64,000 nucleotides of DNA from Bacillus mesophilus (GTDB lineage: Bacteria > Bacillota > Bacilli > Bacillales > SA4). The DNA lies in NCBI RefSeq assembly GCF_011008845.1, contig NZ_JAAIWM010000001.1, forward strand, positions 682,001 to 746,000. Reading direction: 5' to 3'. The notes under the pieces were generated by a model, which worked only from the letters and a program-made list of their open reading frames with translations, was not told the origin of the DNA and did no database searches. Position numbers and translations under genes: made by a program. This document shows positions 44,001 to 53,791 of this stretch, piece by piece. Within the stretch, counting starts at the first letter, position 1. Each line of letters starts with the position of its first letter.

Positions 44001-44924
44001 TTATTCTTCTAATTGATCTTTAAATTTAGCGTATACTTCACGAACGATATCATACTCTTCGTCAGTTGCTTCTGCAATTCCGTCCCAAGTATATACTTCG
44101 TTCATTACTGAAAGTACTTCTGGCTTGTCATTAATTGCAAGGAATGCTTCCTTGATTTTATTCTTCATTTCATCAGATAAACCTTCACGAACAGAAACAC
44201 CGTCGTTTGGAATTGGATCAGTATGTCCAATTACAACTACTTCTTCCATTACATTTGGATGATCTTTTTCAAGAACTGTACGAGCATCATCGAAAGTTGT
44301 AGCAAAGTCCGCTTGTCCTTCAAGTACAGATAGTACTGCATTATCATGTCCACCTACAGCTGTTTGAGTGAAGAATGTGTTTAAATCTTCAACACCCATA
44401 TCCATTAGCTTAGAAGCTGGGAATAAGAAACCTGAAGTAGAAAGTGTGTCACCATAAGCCCAAGTTAATCCTTCTTTTGCAACTAGATCTTCAACAGATG
44501 TAAGACCAGAATCAGCTCTTGCGATAAACTGAGCTTTGTAAGTATCTGAACCATGACGAATCGCTTTTACAAGAACTTCTACGTTCGCACGATCAACTGC
44601 TTGTACATATCCAAATGGATTTGTAAAGCCTATGTCAATTTGTCCTGTTCTCATACCTTCAACAAGTCCAACAAAGTCAATCATAATTTCAGCTTTTACA
44701 GGAACTCCTAGTTCTGCAGTTAAGTAATCTTCTAAAGGCTTAACGTTATCAGCAATTTGGTCAGCTTCCTGAGATGGAATGAATCCCATTGTTAATTCTG
44801 TAACTTCTTCTTCTCCACCGTTACCTTCAGTAGCAGTACCCTCTTCTTCTTTACCATTGGTACCACAAGCTGCTAAAGCAAGTACTAAAAACATTGCCAT
44901 GAACAAAGATAAGAACTTCTTCAT
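44001..44924 (-). CDS. phnD: Phosphonate-type substrate-binding lipoprotein
   Basis: A 307-residue binding protein. The lipoprotein signal peptide has lipobox LAAC near residue 20. The mature protein opens with an acidic linker (EEEGTATEGNGGEEE), then ELTMGFIPSQEADQIADNVKPL, typical of PhnD/PtxB-type proteins. Later GFTNPFGYVQA, GQADFATTFDDAR and NDGVSVREG line the ligand site. Ligand may be phosphonate, phosphite or phosphate. AGGAGGAAG upstream of ATG 44924. First gene of the operon; no C-P lyase genes accompany it. Confidence 0.92.
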   Translation of the reverse strand: MKKFLSLFMAMFLVLALAACGTNGKEEEGTATEGNGGEEEVTELTMGFIPSQEADQIADNVKPLEDYLTAELGVPVKAEIMIDFVGLVEGMRTGQIDIGFTNPFGYVQAVDRANVEVLVKAIRHGSDTYKAQFIARADSGLTSVEDLVAKEGLTWAYGDTLSTSGFLFPASKLMDMGVEDLNTFFTQTAVGGHDNAVLSVLEGQADFATTFDDARTVLEKDHPNVMEEVVVIGHTDPIPNDGVSVREGLSDEMKNKIKEAFLAINDKPEVLSVMNEVYTWDGIAEATDEEYDIVREVYAKFKDQLEE

Positions 44925-45038
44925 TTTCTTCCTCCTAAAATAATTGTTCTTGAATACGATTTCAATTATAACCTACACATTATTAAATTTCGACATTATT
45001 TTGATAATATTCATCATTTCTTTACATTTTTTTCATTT

Positions 45039-45827
45039 CTATGACAACTCCTTTACAATCTCTTTAAGTACAGACTGATTTGAAAAAATTGTGATTTCTG
45101 GTAAAAATGCGTTAACAGGCTGATTTTCTAGGTTAACAGTCACTCCTCCTACTTCCTGAAGGATCACCATTCCGCCAGCAATATCCCATGGAGATAACCT
45201 AAAATCTATATATGTATCTAACCTTCCACAAGCTACATAAGCAATTTCTAGTGCTGCTGACCCAATATACCTTGTGCCTCTTGCTTTTCTAATCATTTTC
45301 TCAAACAAAAGATGATTCACTTTCTCATTTTTAATTAGCCAAAGCTGATTAATACTAACAATAGCTTCTTCTAAAGCTTTATTAGTATGCTTAGGTAATA
45401 ATGTTTCATTTAAATATGCACCTTTTCCGGCTTGTGCATGAAAAAGTTCATTACTTATGGGATCATATACAAAGCCCATTCTAGGTTTACCGTTTTCATA
45501 TATCCCAACAGAAATGGCGAAGTTTCTCTGCTGGTGTACAAAATTTGTTGTCCCATCTATGGGATCAACCACCCATACTACTTCGTTTTTATAATCAAAA
45601 ACTTGATCCTTTGCTAATCCCTCTTCTCCTAATAAAAAATGAGTCGGAAAAGTTTCGCTTATTTTATCAATAAAAAATTTCTCAATTTCCTTGTCCTTTT
45701 CAGTAACTAAGTCAGCTGCAGATGTTTTGTATTCGACCTGAAATGATTCTGTTGTTGCTTTCTTTAAGGTGTTTCCTGCTTCTAGTGTCCATTCTCGTGC
45801 TGTTTCATATATTTGATCCCAATTCAT
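45039..45827 (-). CDS. Inositol monophosphatase family protein
   Basis: A 262-residue Mg-dependent phosphatase of the SuhB/IMPase fold. Metal-binding motifs: LGEEGL (near 68), VDPIDGTTNFVH (near 86-97) and the C-terminal SPWDIAGGMVILQEVGG (near 211). Candidate substrates are inositol phosphate, fructose-1,6-bisphosphate or NADP. Resembles Bacillus YktC, but I cannot fix the orthologue. GGAGTACCTCACT upstream of ATG 45827. Monocistronic. Confidence 0.9.
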   Translation of the reverse strand: MNWDQIYETAREWTLEAGNTLKKATTESFQVEYKTSAADLVTEKDKEIEKFFIDKISETFPTHFLLGEEGLAKDQVFDYKNEVVWVVDPIDGTTNFVHQQRNFAISVGIYENGKPRMGFVYDPISNELFHAQAGKGAYLNETLLPKHTNKALEEAIVSINQLWLIKNEKVNHLLFEKMIRKARGTRYIGSAALEIAYVACGRLDTYIDFRLSPWDIAGGMVILQEVGGVTVNLENQPVNAFLPEITIFSNQSVLKEIVKELS

Positions 45828-45929
45828 AGTGAGGTACTCCTTTTTACGACAATTTTTTTATGGTCATAATACCTATATTAGCTAGAAATGTCTAAAAAGC
45901 CAACCCACCTTATTAAAACCATTCATAAA

Positions 45930-45960
45930 AAAAGTGATACTCCCGTCTGAGCATCACTCT
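45930..45960 (-). terminator. Terminator of fumC
   Basis: AGTGATACTC/GAGCATCACT stem, 6-base loop, A-run providing the U-tail on the minus strand. Confidence 0.85.
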
Positions 45961-45970
45961 TGTTATTTCA

Positions 45971-47359
45971 TTATTCTTTTGGAGAAACCATTTCCTCAGG
46001 AACGACTAACTGATCAAATTCTTTCTCTGTTAGTAACCCTAGTTTTTTAGAAGCTTCCTTCAAAGTAAGCTCCTCTGCATAGGCCAGTTTTGCTATTTTC
46101 GCTGCATTTTCATAGCCAATATGAGGGTTTAATGCCGTTACTAGCATTAATGAATCTTTTACATATCGATCTATAACAGGTAAGTTTACTTCAATTCCAA
46201 TTGCACAACGATCATTGAAAGAATGAATAGCATCCGACAATAAAGTAGTGGATTGAATAAAGTTATAGATAATGACAGGTTTAAATACATTTAGCTCAAA
46301 GTTCCCTTGGCTGGCTGCAAAACCTATACAACTGTCATTTCCGAAAACCTGACATGCTACCATTGTTAATGCCTCACTCTGTGTTGGGTTTACCTTACCG
46401 GGCATGATTGAACTACCTGGTTCATTGGCGGGGATTATTAACTCTCCAATTCCACACCTCGGACCACTAGAGAGCCATCTAACATCATTAGCTATTTTCA
46501 TTAGGTCAGCAGCAAGGGCTTTAATTGCTCCGTGTACAAAAACAATTTCATCGTGACTAGTAAGAGCATGAAATTTATTAGGTGAAGATACAAAGGTATA
46601 GTTAGTTTCTTCTGAAATAAATTTTGCAACCTTTTCTCCAAACTCAGGATGGGCATTGATTCCTGTCCCTACAGCTGTCCCACCAATTGCAAGGCTTCCT
46701 AAGTACTTATATGACTTTTCTAACATTTCTTCGGACTTTTCTAACATTCCTACCCAGCCACTAATTTCCTGTCCTACAGTTAATGGTGTAGCATCTTGTA
46801 AATGTGTACGACCTATTTTGACTATATGTTTAAATTCTTCTTGTTTGTTTTGGAGAGTCCCCTTAAGTGCCCTAAGACTTGGAAGTAGACGGTCTTTTAC
46901 CTCCTTTAATGCAGCTATATGCATCGCAGTCGGAAAGGTATCATTTGAACTTTGAGACATGTTTACATCATCATTAGGGTGCAACCTAGTTTCAATGCCT
47001 TTTGACTTTAATATTTCATTACCCCTAAAGGCAATAACCTCATTTACATTCATATTTGACTGTGTACCACTACCCGTTTGCCATACTCCTAATGGAAAGT
47101 GATCATCAAGCTTTCCAGCAATAATCTCATCTGCTGCTGCCTTTATTGCGTTCCGTTTCTCTTCTTCAAGCTTGTTAAGTTGAAAATTAGCTTCGGCTGC
47201 AGACTTCTTGAGGATCGCAAACGCCTTGATTACTTCAAAGGGCATTTGCTCTATGCCAATCGGAAAATTCTCTGAGCTTCGCTGTGTCTGAGCACCCCAG
47301 TACTTATCCTTTGGAACCTTGATCTCACCAATAGTATCTTTTTCAATTCTATAATCCAT
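45971..47359 (-). CDS. fumC: Class II fumarate hydratase
   Basis: An iron-independent fumarase that interconverts fumarate and malate in the TCA cycle. 462 residues. The hallmark [13 protein letters not shown] is near residue 317. Active-site regions [27 protein letters not shown] and [11 protein letters not shown] are present. AAGGAGGATTACAT precedes ATG 47359. Monocistronic. With mqo it closes the fumarate-malate-oxaloacetate step. Confidence 0.96.
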   Translation of the reverse strand: MDYRIEKDTIGEIKVPKDKYWGAQTQRSSENFPIGIEQMPFEVIKAFAILKKSAAEANFQLNKLEEEKRNAIKAAADEIIAGKLDDHFPLGVWQTGSGTQSNMNVNEVIAFRGNEILKSKGIETRLHPNDDVNMSQSSNDTFPTAMHIAALKEVKDRLLPSLRALKGTLQNKQEEFKHIVKIGRTHLQDATPLTVGQEISGWVGMLEKSEEMLEKSYKYLGSLAIGGTAVGTGINAHPEFGEKVAKFISEETNYTFVSSPNKFHALTSHDEIVFVHGAIKALAADLMKIANDVRWLSSGPRCGIGELIIPANEPGSSIMPGKVNPTQSEALTMVACQVFGNDSCIGFAASQGNFELNVFKPVIIYNFIQSTTLLSDAIHSFNDRCAIGIEVNLPVIDRYVKDSLMLVTALNPHIGYENAAKIAKLAYAEELTLKEASKKLGLLTEKEFDQLVVPEEMVSPKE

Positions 47360-47480
47360 ATGTAATCCTCCTTTATCAGTCTCACATTTCCCTTATAAAT
47401 CACCTTATGAACAGTTCAGGAAATCATACACCTTTTTTCCCTTATAACCATATATTAACCTTGAAAGGGAGGCGTAAACC

Positions 47481-47609
47481 ATGGAAGCAATAGACTGGAA
47501 ATTAATCAGTTTTCTTGTTATGACTTTCATACAAGAGCACCAATTACGGTTTAGTCGGCATGCCCAATACTTCTGGTCGGTTCAAAAGGGTAGAGGGAGA
47601 GTGAAATAA
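47481..47609 (+). CDS. Short ORF of 42 codons, uncharacterised
   Basis: MEAIDWKLISFLVMTFIQEH then QLRFSRHAQYFWSVQKGRGRVK. It has a strong GAAAGGGAGG ribosome-binding site seven bases before the ATG, and is the only plus-strand reading between divergent-facing fumC and the chemoreceptor operon. Hydrophobic first half, basic second half. Too short for family recognition. The remainder of 47360-47640 shows only AT-rich sequence. Confidence 0.45.
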   Translation: MEAIDWKLISFLVMTFIQEHQLRFSRHAQYFWSVQKGRGRVK

Positions 47610-47650
47610 TACAATATTTTTCTCTCTACTAGATAATTTCTAGACCTAAT

Positions 47651-47683
47651 AAAAAAACCACAGATCAAAATCTGTGGTTTTCT
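47651..47683 (-). terminator. Terminator of the chemoreceptor operon
   Basis: AAACCACAGAT/ATCTGTGGTTT, 11-bp stem with 4-base loop and A-run (U-tail on the minus strand). Confidence 0.92.
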
Positions 47684-47685
47684 GT

Positions 47686-49377
47686 TTATAGCTTAAATAC
47701 CTTAAGTTTCCCTTGTAGTTCTTCTGCTGTTTTCGCTAAATCATTTGCGCTGGCAGCTACTTCTTGGATTGTAGCAGTTTGTTGTTCTGTTGATGCCGCG
47801 GCTTCTTCTGAAAAAGCAGCTGCTTCTTCAATAATTGTATTCATTTGCTGTGTGGAATCTAGGACGCCGGTAATATGGTCGTTAATTTGCTCAAATACCT
47901 GCTCCATGTGTTGAACACTACTCTCTGTGTTCTTTACATTTTGGACAATCTTTCCTAACGACTGTCCACCTTTTTGAATCATACTTACCTGTTCTTTTAC
48001 GGACTCAAGGTTGGTTTCCATTGTATTAACCGTAACTTTAGTTTCTGATTGAATATCTTCAATGAGTTGCGTAATCTGGCTAGCTGCTTTATTTGATTGT
48101 TCTGCTAGCTTTCTAACCTCTGATGCTACTACTGCAAACCCTTTTCCATGCTCTCCGGCTCTAGCCGCTTCGATAGCTGCGTTTAGTGCAAGTAAGTTAG
48201 TTTGATTTGATATTTCAGTAATTACTGTAATGATCCCACCAATTTCTTCTGATCGCTTTCCTAATTTTTGAATAGAATCAGTTGCAAATTCAACAGTATG
48301 AGTTACCTTACTCAGGTGTTGGATGGCTTCATTGATTGCATCATTACCATTATTTGCTTCTTGAGTAGATTGATTTGCGTTTAATAATGTATCTTCCACA
48401 GCCTTTTTACCCGTGCTGATTTGCCCAACTGCTTTTTCCATCTTTTCTAAAATCAATTGGATTTCTTCTGATTGCCTGGTTGTTCCTGTAGCAATACTAT
48501 TGGTTGTTTTGGAAATTTGCGAACTCATTTCACCTGTCACATCTGCACTTGCTGCAAGCTCCTCAGAGGTTGCTGCAACTTGCTCAGAAGTTGAAATGAC
48601 TGTAGAGATTAACTCCTTTAGGTTATCCACCATTTGATTGATTGAGCTGGAAAGCTCGCCAACTTCATCCTTTAGATTTGTTTTTAATGGATCTACCCCA
48701 AGGTTTCCGTTAGCAACTTCTTTTGCAACACTTGTAACTTGCAATAACGGCTTCACCTGATGCTGAACGAAAAACAGAATGATTGCCGCCATGATTATAA
48801 CTTCTATCACAGCAAATAAAATTAATTCTGTTCTGAAGTTTGAAGATATGGTGTGGTATTGGTCTGCTGAATGTCCAACAAATAACATCCCAATGGTCGT
48901 TCCTGAATTGTCTTTAATAGGTTCATAGATGGTTACTAGGTTTTTCCCAACAACAACTGCTTCTCCTACATAGATGTCTCCACCTTTAAGAGTGTGAGCA
49001 GCAACTTCTTCCGAAACCTGTGTCCCTACTGCTCTATTACCGTCCTCTTTTTTTACAGTTGTTGCAACCCTTGTATCATTTTGAAAGATTGTCACTGCAT
49101 TACCAGTTAAATCTCCTATTTCATCGACTAATTCAAAATTATCATTTAAGACAGTTGTGCCTTTATAAAGCTCACCATCCTTAATTGACCATTCCCCTGG
49201 ATAAGAGTTATCTAATAGGCCTTTTGCTAACTCTAAATCCTTAATCAAATTATCTTCGGCAACATTTACTATTTCATTATCCAGCGTTTTGACCGAATTG
49301 AAGATTAGCACACTAGTTGCTATTATAAATAACACTATAAATGCTAGTGTGAATTTTAGTTTTATCCCAAGACGCAT
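47686..49377 (-). CDS. Methyl-accepting chemotaxis protein with an extracytoplasmic Cache-type sensor
   Basis: A 563-residue chemoreceptor. TM1 at about 8-30. The single-Cache-like sensor at 32-178 contains [20 protein letters not shown] and ending [15 protein letters not shown]2 at 184-206, HAMP at 207-260. The signalling domain at 290-560 has the hairpin tip [20 protein letters not shown]. The pattern [16 protein letters not shown] is typical of sCache_2/3 sensors of small organic acids. It is the last gene of a four-gene operon with a PP2C/kinase/STAS module. Confidence 0.93.
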   Translation of the reverse strand: MRLGIKLKFTLAFIVLFIIATSVLIFNSVKTLDNEIVNVAEDNLIKDLELAKGLLDNSYPGEWSIKDGELYKGTTVLNDNFELVDEIGDLTGNAVTIFQNDTRVATTVKKEDGNRAVGTQVSEEVAAHTLKGGDIYVGEAVVVGKNLVTIYEPIKDNSGTTIGMLFVGHSADQYHTISSNFRTELILFAVIEVIIMAAIILFFVQHQVKPLLQVTSVAKEVANGNLGVDPLKTNLKDEVGELSSSINQMVDNLKELISTVISTSEQVAATSEELAASADVTGEMSSQISKTTNSIATGTTRQSEEIQLILEKMEKAVGQISTGKKAVEDTLLNANQSTQEANNGNDAINEAIQHLSKVTHTVEFATDSIQKLGKRSEEIGGIITVITEISNQTNLLALNAAIEAARAGEHGKGFAVVASEVRKLAEQSNKAASQITQLIEDIQSETKVTVNTMETNLESVKEQVSMIQKGGQSLGKIVQNVKNTESSVQHMEQVFEQINDHITGVLDSTQQMNTIIEEAAAFSEEAAASTEQQTATIQEVAASANDLAKTAEELQGKLKVFKL

Positions 49378-49388
49378 ATATGCTCCCC

Positions 49389-49754
49389 CTATTTATGATT
49401 TGCGATTGTTTGCTTATTGATCGCATCTTCTAGTGAATTTGATAGTTTGAATATCGTATCAAGCTTAGCGATTTTAAATAGTTCTGTAATAAATGTATCC
49501 TCAATTACTAACACAATATGATTCTTAGGATTATTTAAATGTTTCATAAACGTAACAAACAGACCCATTCCAGTACTATCAATATAGGTTATATTAGTTA
49601 AATCAAAAACAAAGTGCTTTATTTCGTTATCAACATGATGTAATAGTGATTCTTTTATATTTTGTGTACTGCCATACTGTAGCTTTCCAGAAATTTTAAA
49701 AATCTGTCTTTCATCCATTGTTTTATGCTCAAACATCACATTTTCTTTACTCAT
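49389..49754 (-). CDS. STAS-domain anti-sigma factor antagonist-like protein
   Basis: A 121-residue RsbV/SpoIIAA-type protein. The phosphorylatable serine is in [14 protein letters not shown] (near residue 57). ATG 49754 is chosen because AGAAGGAG lies nine bases upstream; the reading extends to 49763. It overlaps the kinase gene by eight bases, so the two are probably made together. It ends 11 bases before the chemoreceptor start. Confidence 0.88.
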   Translation of the reverse strand: MSKENVMFEHKTMDERQIFKISGKLQYGSTQNIKESLLHHVDNEIKHFVFDLTNITYIDSTGMGLFVTFMKHLNNPKNHIVLVIEDTFITELFKIAKLDTIFKLSNSLEDAINKQTIANHK

Positions 49755-50181
49755 GAATGGCAACTCCTTCTTTTCTAACTTTTACTTCAAATAGGCCTTG
49801 AGAGTCATAGTCCATCTCTAGATCATCCACCATATTTTTAACCATCAACAGTCCACGCCCGCATTCACGATCCAACAAATTATCAAGGCTTTCTTGTTCG
49901 AAATGTTGAAGACTTTCTGGACTCATACCACCTGCTGAATCTATTACAGAAATTTCTATAGTTGAAAGTTGATAACTCATTTTAAGTTTAATAAAACGAT
50001 GAATAGCCTCTTCACCAAACCTCCGAACAGACGCTTCAAGAGAATTGATTAACAACTCATGAATCACAAACGAAAGCATGCGATGAGAATCAGTACATTT
50101 CTCTAATAATTCATTCGCCGCTGCGTCAAAAATCTCAATCGAACTGGTTTGACATGGCAATTCTAATTCAAAATTAAACAT
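49747..50181 (-). CDS. RsbW-like anti-sigma factor / serine kinase (HATPase_c)
   Basis: A 144-residue GHKL ATPase. N box FVIHELLINSLEASVRRFG (near 42-60), G1 box VIDSAGGMSP (near 87), G2 box CGRGLLMVKNMVDDLE (near 110-125). No sigma factor gene is adjacent, so the partner may be something other than a sigma factor. It starts 12 bases after the PP2C gene. Confidence 0.88.
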   Translation of the reverse strand: MFNFELELPCQTSSIEIFDAAANELLEKCTDSHRMLSFVIHELLINSLEASVRRFGEEAIHRFIKLKMSYQLSTIEISVIDSAGGMSPESLQHFEQESLDNLLDRECGRGLLMVKNMVDDLEMDYDSQGLFEVKVRKEGVAIHE

Positions 50182-50193
50182 GAAACCACATCC

Positions 50194-51399
50194 TTACTTA
50201 GTATTTCCTTGAATTGATAGGACACAAATATCATCTGGATGCTTGTCTATAGCTGATATGATATTATCTAGATAGTTTTTTAAAGAAATATTTAAACCTC
50301 GATATTCATCCACAATCTCTTTTAATAGCTGAAGAACTTTTTTATCTGTTGGCTGAAATAAATCCAGCAGCCCATCCGTATACAATAAAACATTAAATTC
50401 TTGGTTATTAAGGTGAATGGTTTCACTCAGATCTGGAAAATTATCCGTTATTCCTAGTGGCATATTGGCACTGGTTAAGAATTGTACCGCTGTATCCTGA
50501 ATAAGGATCGCCGGAGGATGTCCTGCATTCATATACGTCAACTGATTATTGTTTGTGTCAATTTCTATATAGATTCCTGTCACAAAGGCACCAATGTCAC
50601 TTGTTCCTTTAAAAAATTCGATTACATCTTGGTTTAATGCATTCATAACCTCATATGGGTTTTCTTGTTCAACCATATGCTTTTTCAGTTGAGAGAAAAC
50701 CATCATTCCAATTAAAGCTGATGATACATCGTGTCCCATCACATCTAGAATAATTACTCCATATCTTCCTTCTCCAAGCTTTTGCCAAGAAAACAAATCA
50801 CCTGATAGATGACTAGAAGGAAGGTGAATACTTTCAATCGCAATGTTTTCATTTAGCATTGGCTTGCTGAAAAGTGATTGTTGAACCTTTTGAGCTAGTT
50901 GGAATTCATTTTCTGTTTGAATCTCATGTTCTCTTAACTCAGAGATTGATTGTTCTAGCTCAATTGAGTTAGCAATCAGGCTTGCGAACCCTTCTAGAAT
51001 CTTTGTATGCTTTTCCTCTAATACATGAGGCATGGGGTCTAACGCACATAGCGTTCCGAAAATCGTGCCGTCATCTAAAATGATAGGAACACCTAAGTAC
51101 GATCCTATCGAGAATGAGGTCGTTACATCTTTATCCTTCACTAACATAGACTCAGAGGTATTTCTTATAAATAAGGGTCTTGCCTCCCTTGCCACGATGC
51201 TACAATAAGATTCCTCAAGTGGATAGATATATGGATCATTAGGAATTGTACATCCGCCTACCTTGTTGAACTTTTCCAAGATGACAAACTGTTTATTAGA
51301 TGTCGAGGCAATAAAGAAGGTCCTTGCTGGAACCGTTTCACTAAGTATTTGAAAGACTTGATTGGCTGCCTGGATAAATTTTGTTTTATACTTATTCAT
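50194..51399 (-). CDS. GAF-PP2C (SpoIIE-type) serine phosphatase
   Basis: A 401-residue phosphatase. GAF sensor at about 10-155, with YIYPLEESYCSIVARE and GSYLGVPIILDDGTIFGTLC. A short coiled linker follows (155-180), then a SpoIIE-type PP2C domain (185-398) with SGDLFSWQKLGEGRYGVII, LDVMGHDVSSALIGMMVF, MNAGHPPAIL and LLYTDGLLDLF. Metal-binding aspartates are in SGDLF, DVMGH and YTDGL. It should dephosphorylate the downstream STAS protein. First gene of the operon; CGGAGTG precedes ATG 51399. Confidence 0.9.
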   Translation of the reverse strand: MNKYKTKFIQAANQVFQILSETVPARTFFIASTSNKQFVILEKFNKVGGCTIPNDPYIYPLEESYCSIVAREARPLFIRNTSESMLVKDKDVTTSFSIGSYLGVPIILDDGTIFGTLCALDPMPHVLEEKHTKILEGFASLIANSIELEQSISELREHEIQTENEFQLAQKVQQSLFSKPMLNENIAIESIHLPSSHLSGDLFSWQKLGEGRYGVIILDVMGHDVSSALIGMMVFSQLKKHMVEQENPYEVMNALNQDVIEFFKGTSDIGAFVTGIYIEIDTNNNQLTYMNAGHPPAILIQDTAVQFLTSANMPLGITDNFPDLSETIHLNNQEFNVLLYTDGLLDLFQPTDKKVLQLLKEIVDEYRGLNISLKNYLDNIISAIDKHPDDICVLSIQGNTK

Positions 51400-51534
51400 G
51401 ACACACTCCGTTTTTAGACTTCACCTTTTTGATAGATGACCGTCCTGGCTATTAATTTATCATTTGCTAAAGCTTTTTGTATAATGAGTACAATTTGCTT
51501 ACCAGTAAGCTTAATTTTAGCCAATTTAATTATT

Positions 51535-51561
51535 ATATCGGTATAAACACAAGATTCTTTA
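51535..51561 (-). promoter_or_regulatory. Putative sigma-D promoter of the switch/chemoreceptor operon
   Basis: On the minus strand TAAA (51561-51558), 15 bp, ACCGATAT (51542-51535), against the sigma-D consensus TAAA-N15-GCCGATAT (one mismatch). It lies about 135 bp before the PP2C start. Sigma-D drives flagellar and chemotaxis genes in Bacillus, which fits a chemoreceptor operon. Confidence 0.65.
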
Positions 51562-51710
51562 TCAATAATCTACACTTTTCTACAATTATCGACATTCACT
51601 TACTTCTTCAATCCTACTGTTAATAACTTCTATAATTAAGATTCCCTTTAAATATAGGAATCTTCTTTCTAGAACCCGGTTAATGCGGAAAATAAGAAAA
51701 GACAACAAAA

Positions 51711-51764
51711 AAGAATCCATTCATACTGTTGACCATAAAGATCACACAGTTAATGGATTCTATT
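51711..51764 (-). terminator. Terminator of bmrCD
   Basis: AGAATCCATT (51712-51721) pairs with AATGGATTCT (51752-51761), with an inner ACTGT/ACAGT pair and an A-run to the left (U-tail on the minus strand). The region 51400-51710 holds the sigma-D promoter and nothing else recognised. Confidence 0.85.
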
Positions 51765-51775
51765 TTAATGGAAAT

Positions 51776-53791
51776 TTATCCAGCTAGGTTTGAGCCTTGC
51801 TGTAGTTTATACATTTGGAAGTAACGTCCACCCAAGTTCATCAGTTCATCATGCGTTCCTTTTTCTACGATTTCCCCTTTATCTAGGACAAGAATTTGGT
51901 CTGCATTTTTAATAGTTGATAATCTGTGTGCAATGATAAATGTGGTTCTTCCCTTTTTTAATACCTCTAGTGCTTCTTGGATAATGGACTCAGTTTCTGT
52001 ATCAATAGATGCTGTGGCCTCATCTAATATAAGAATAGCAGGGTCAAATACAAGTGCTCTAGCAAATGAAATTAATTGACGCTGACCTGCAGATAAGGTG
52101 CTCCCTTTTTCTAGGACTGGTTCATCATATTGATTCGGTAAATTCTCAATGAACCTAGTTGCTCCAACATCCTTCAACGCCTTTATTACTTTTTCCGTAG
52201 AAATGGAAGGGTCATCTAAATTTACGTTACTAGTAATTGTTCCTGTAAACAAGAAAGGATCCTGCAAGACAATTCCCATATGCTTTCGAAGCTGTTGCTT
52301 TGAGACGTCTTTAATATTGATTCCATCAATTAAAATCTTTCCTTCTTTAATATCGTAAAAGCGGAATAATAAATTCATGATCGAACTCTTACCAGATCCT
52401 GTGTGACCAACCAAGGCAACTGTCTCTCCTTGACTAGCGTTAAATTGGATATTCTTTAACACATGCTCTCCTTCTTTGTATCCAAACGATACATTTTCAA
52501 AGCTAACATTTCCTTTGTACCTCGGAAGCTGATTAGAAGTGACATCCACACCCTCTTCATCTAGAAGTTCGAATACTCTTTCTGAAGCAACAAGTGCTTG
52601 TTCTAATAATGCTAATTGATTAACCATCCCTGTAATCGGTTGAAATAGACGATTTAAATAATCAACAAACGCATATAACACCCCAAGGGAGATTACTGTA
52701 CCAATTTCTAGTGATGCTCCTCCAAAATACCAAATTAATGTCACAAATGCTAAGTTCCTTAAGACAAAGACTAAATTATGAGAAGTCATTGCATTTAAGC
52801 TTAATAATTTGTTTTGAAAGGTAAAGTACTTTTTATTTAGCTCCTCAAATTCTACTCTTGTTTCCTTCTGGCGTTTGAAAGCCTGAATAATTGTCATTCC
52901 CTGAATAGATTCATTAATCGTTCCATTAATATCACTTAATGTGGCGCGGATCACATGGTTATACTTTGAAGCATATTTTCGATACACGATTATCCAAACT
53001 ACTAGAATTGGAACAAGAACTAAGCAAATTGCAGCTAGCTTTACATCAAGTAAAAACAATGCAATATAAATACCGGTAATATAAATAATACTAGTGAAAA
53101 AGGTTGATAACACGGTAACAAATAGATCTCTTATTGCCTCTGTATCATTTGTCACCCTAGAAACAATCTTTCCAGCCGGTAGATTATCAAAATAATTAAT
53201 CGGTAGTCTTTGTATTTGCTTAAATACATCTAGCCTCATTTTTTGAATAATTCGGTTGGCTGAAATCTGTAATAATAATCGTTGGCCGTATTGAAATCCA
53301 GCTGATATAACAATTAATACAAAGTAGGCTCCAATTAGCCATAGAATAGGATTTACCTCTGGCATATAAAAGGATAGCAGCTGATTAACCGACAGTTTTT
53401 CAGCAGGGTAGCTTTCCTCATTTTCTCCTCTTTTTATAGTAAGAGCACCATTAGAGTATGTCCTTTCACCATCAAACTCGATAGATTCAGGTACAAAATA
53501 GTAGCTACGGCCCGCTTGAAGAATTCTAACCTCACTGCCTTTACTTTCACCCTCAGCAAAATAATCCTCACGTTTATATAATTCATCCTTGTATAAGACA
53601 GCTTTAGAGCTATTTTCTGTTGTTTTAAACCAAGATTTTTCAATACCGAGTATGTGCTGATCAATGATTTGCTTGGCTATAAATGGCCCTGTTAACTCAG
53701 CCGCCACAGCAAGTGTTAGCATAACAAGTGCAATGATAATTGTCTTCTTAAATTGGAGAGCGTAATGTAATAAACGTTTACTTATATTCAT
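51776..53791 (-). CDS. bmrD: BmrD-like half of a heterodimeric ABC multidrug exporter
   Basis: A 671-residue ABC exporter half. An extracytoplasmic insert of about 90 residues lies between helix 1 and helix 2 (about 45-140), a BmrD feature. Nucleotide domain: Walker A VGHTGSGKSSIM (near 455), signature LSAGQRQLISFARAL (near 560), Walker B AILILDEATASIDTETES, with the catalytic glutamate present. The size agrees with BmrD (about 670). It overlaps bmrC by four bases. Confidence 0.93.
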   Translation of the reverse strand: MNISKRLLHYALQFKKTIIIALVMLTLAVAAELTGPFIAKQIIDQHILGIEKSWFKTTENSSKAVLYKDELYKREDYFAEGESKGSEVRILQAGRSYYFVPESIEFDGERTYSNGALTIKRGENEESYPAEKLSVNQLLSFYMPEVNPILWLIGAYFVLIVISAGFQYGQRLLLQISANRIIQKMRLDVFKQIQRLPINYFDNLPAGKIVSRVTNDTEAIRDLFVTVLSTFFTSIIYITGIYIALFLLDVKLAAICLVLVPILVVWIIVYRKYASKYNHVIRATLSDINGTINESIQGMTIIQAFKRQKETRVEFEELNKKYFTFQNKLLSLNAMTSHNLVFVLRNLAFVTLIWYFGGASLEIGTVISLGVLYAFVDYLNRLFQPITGMVNQLALLEQALVASERVFELLDEEGVDVTSNQLPRYKGNVSFENVSFGYKEGEHVLKNIQFNASQGETVALVGHTGSGKSSIMNLLFRFYDIKEGKILIDGINIKDVSKQQLRKHMGIVLQDPFLFTGTITSNVNLDDPSISTEKVIKALKDVGATRFIENLPNQYDEPVLEKGSTLSAGQRQLISFARALVFDPAILILDEATASIDTETESIIQEALEVLKKGRTTFIIAHRLSTIKNADQILVLDKGEIVEKGTHDELMNLGGRYFQMYKLQQGSNLAG

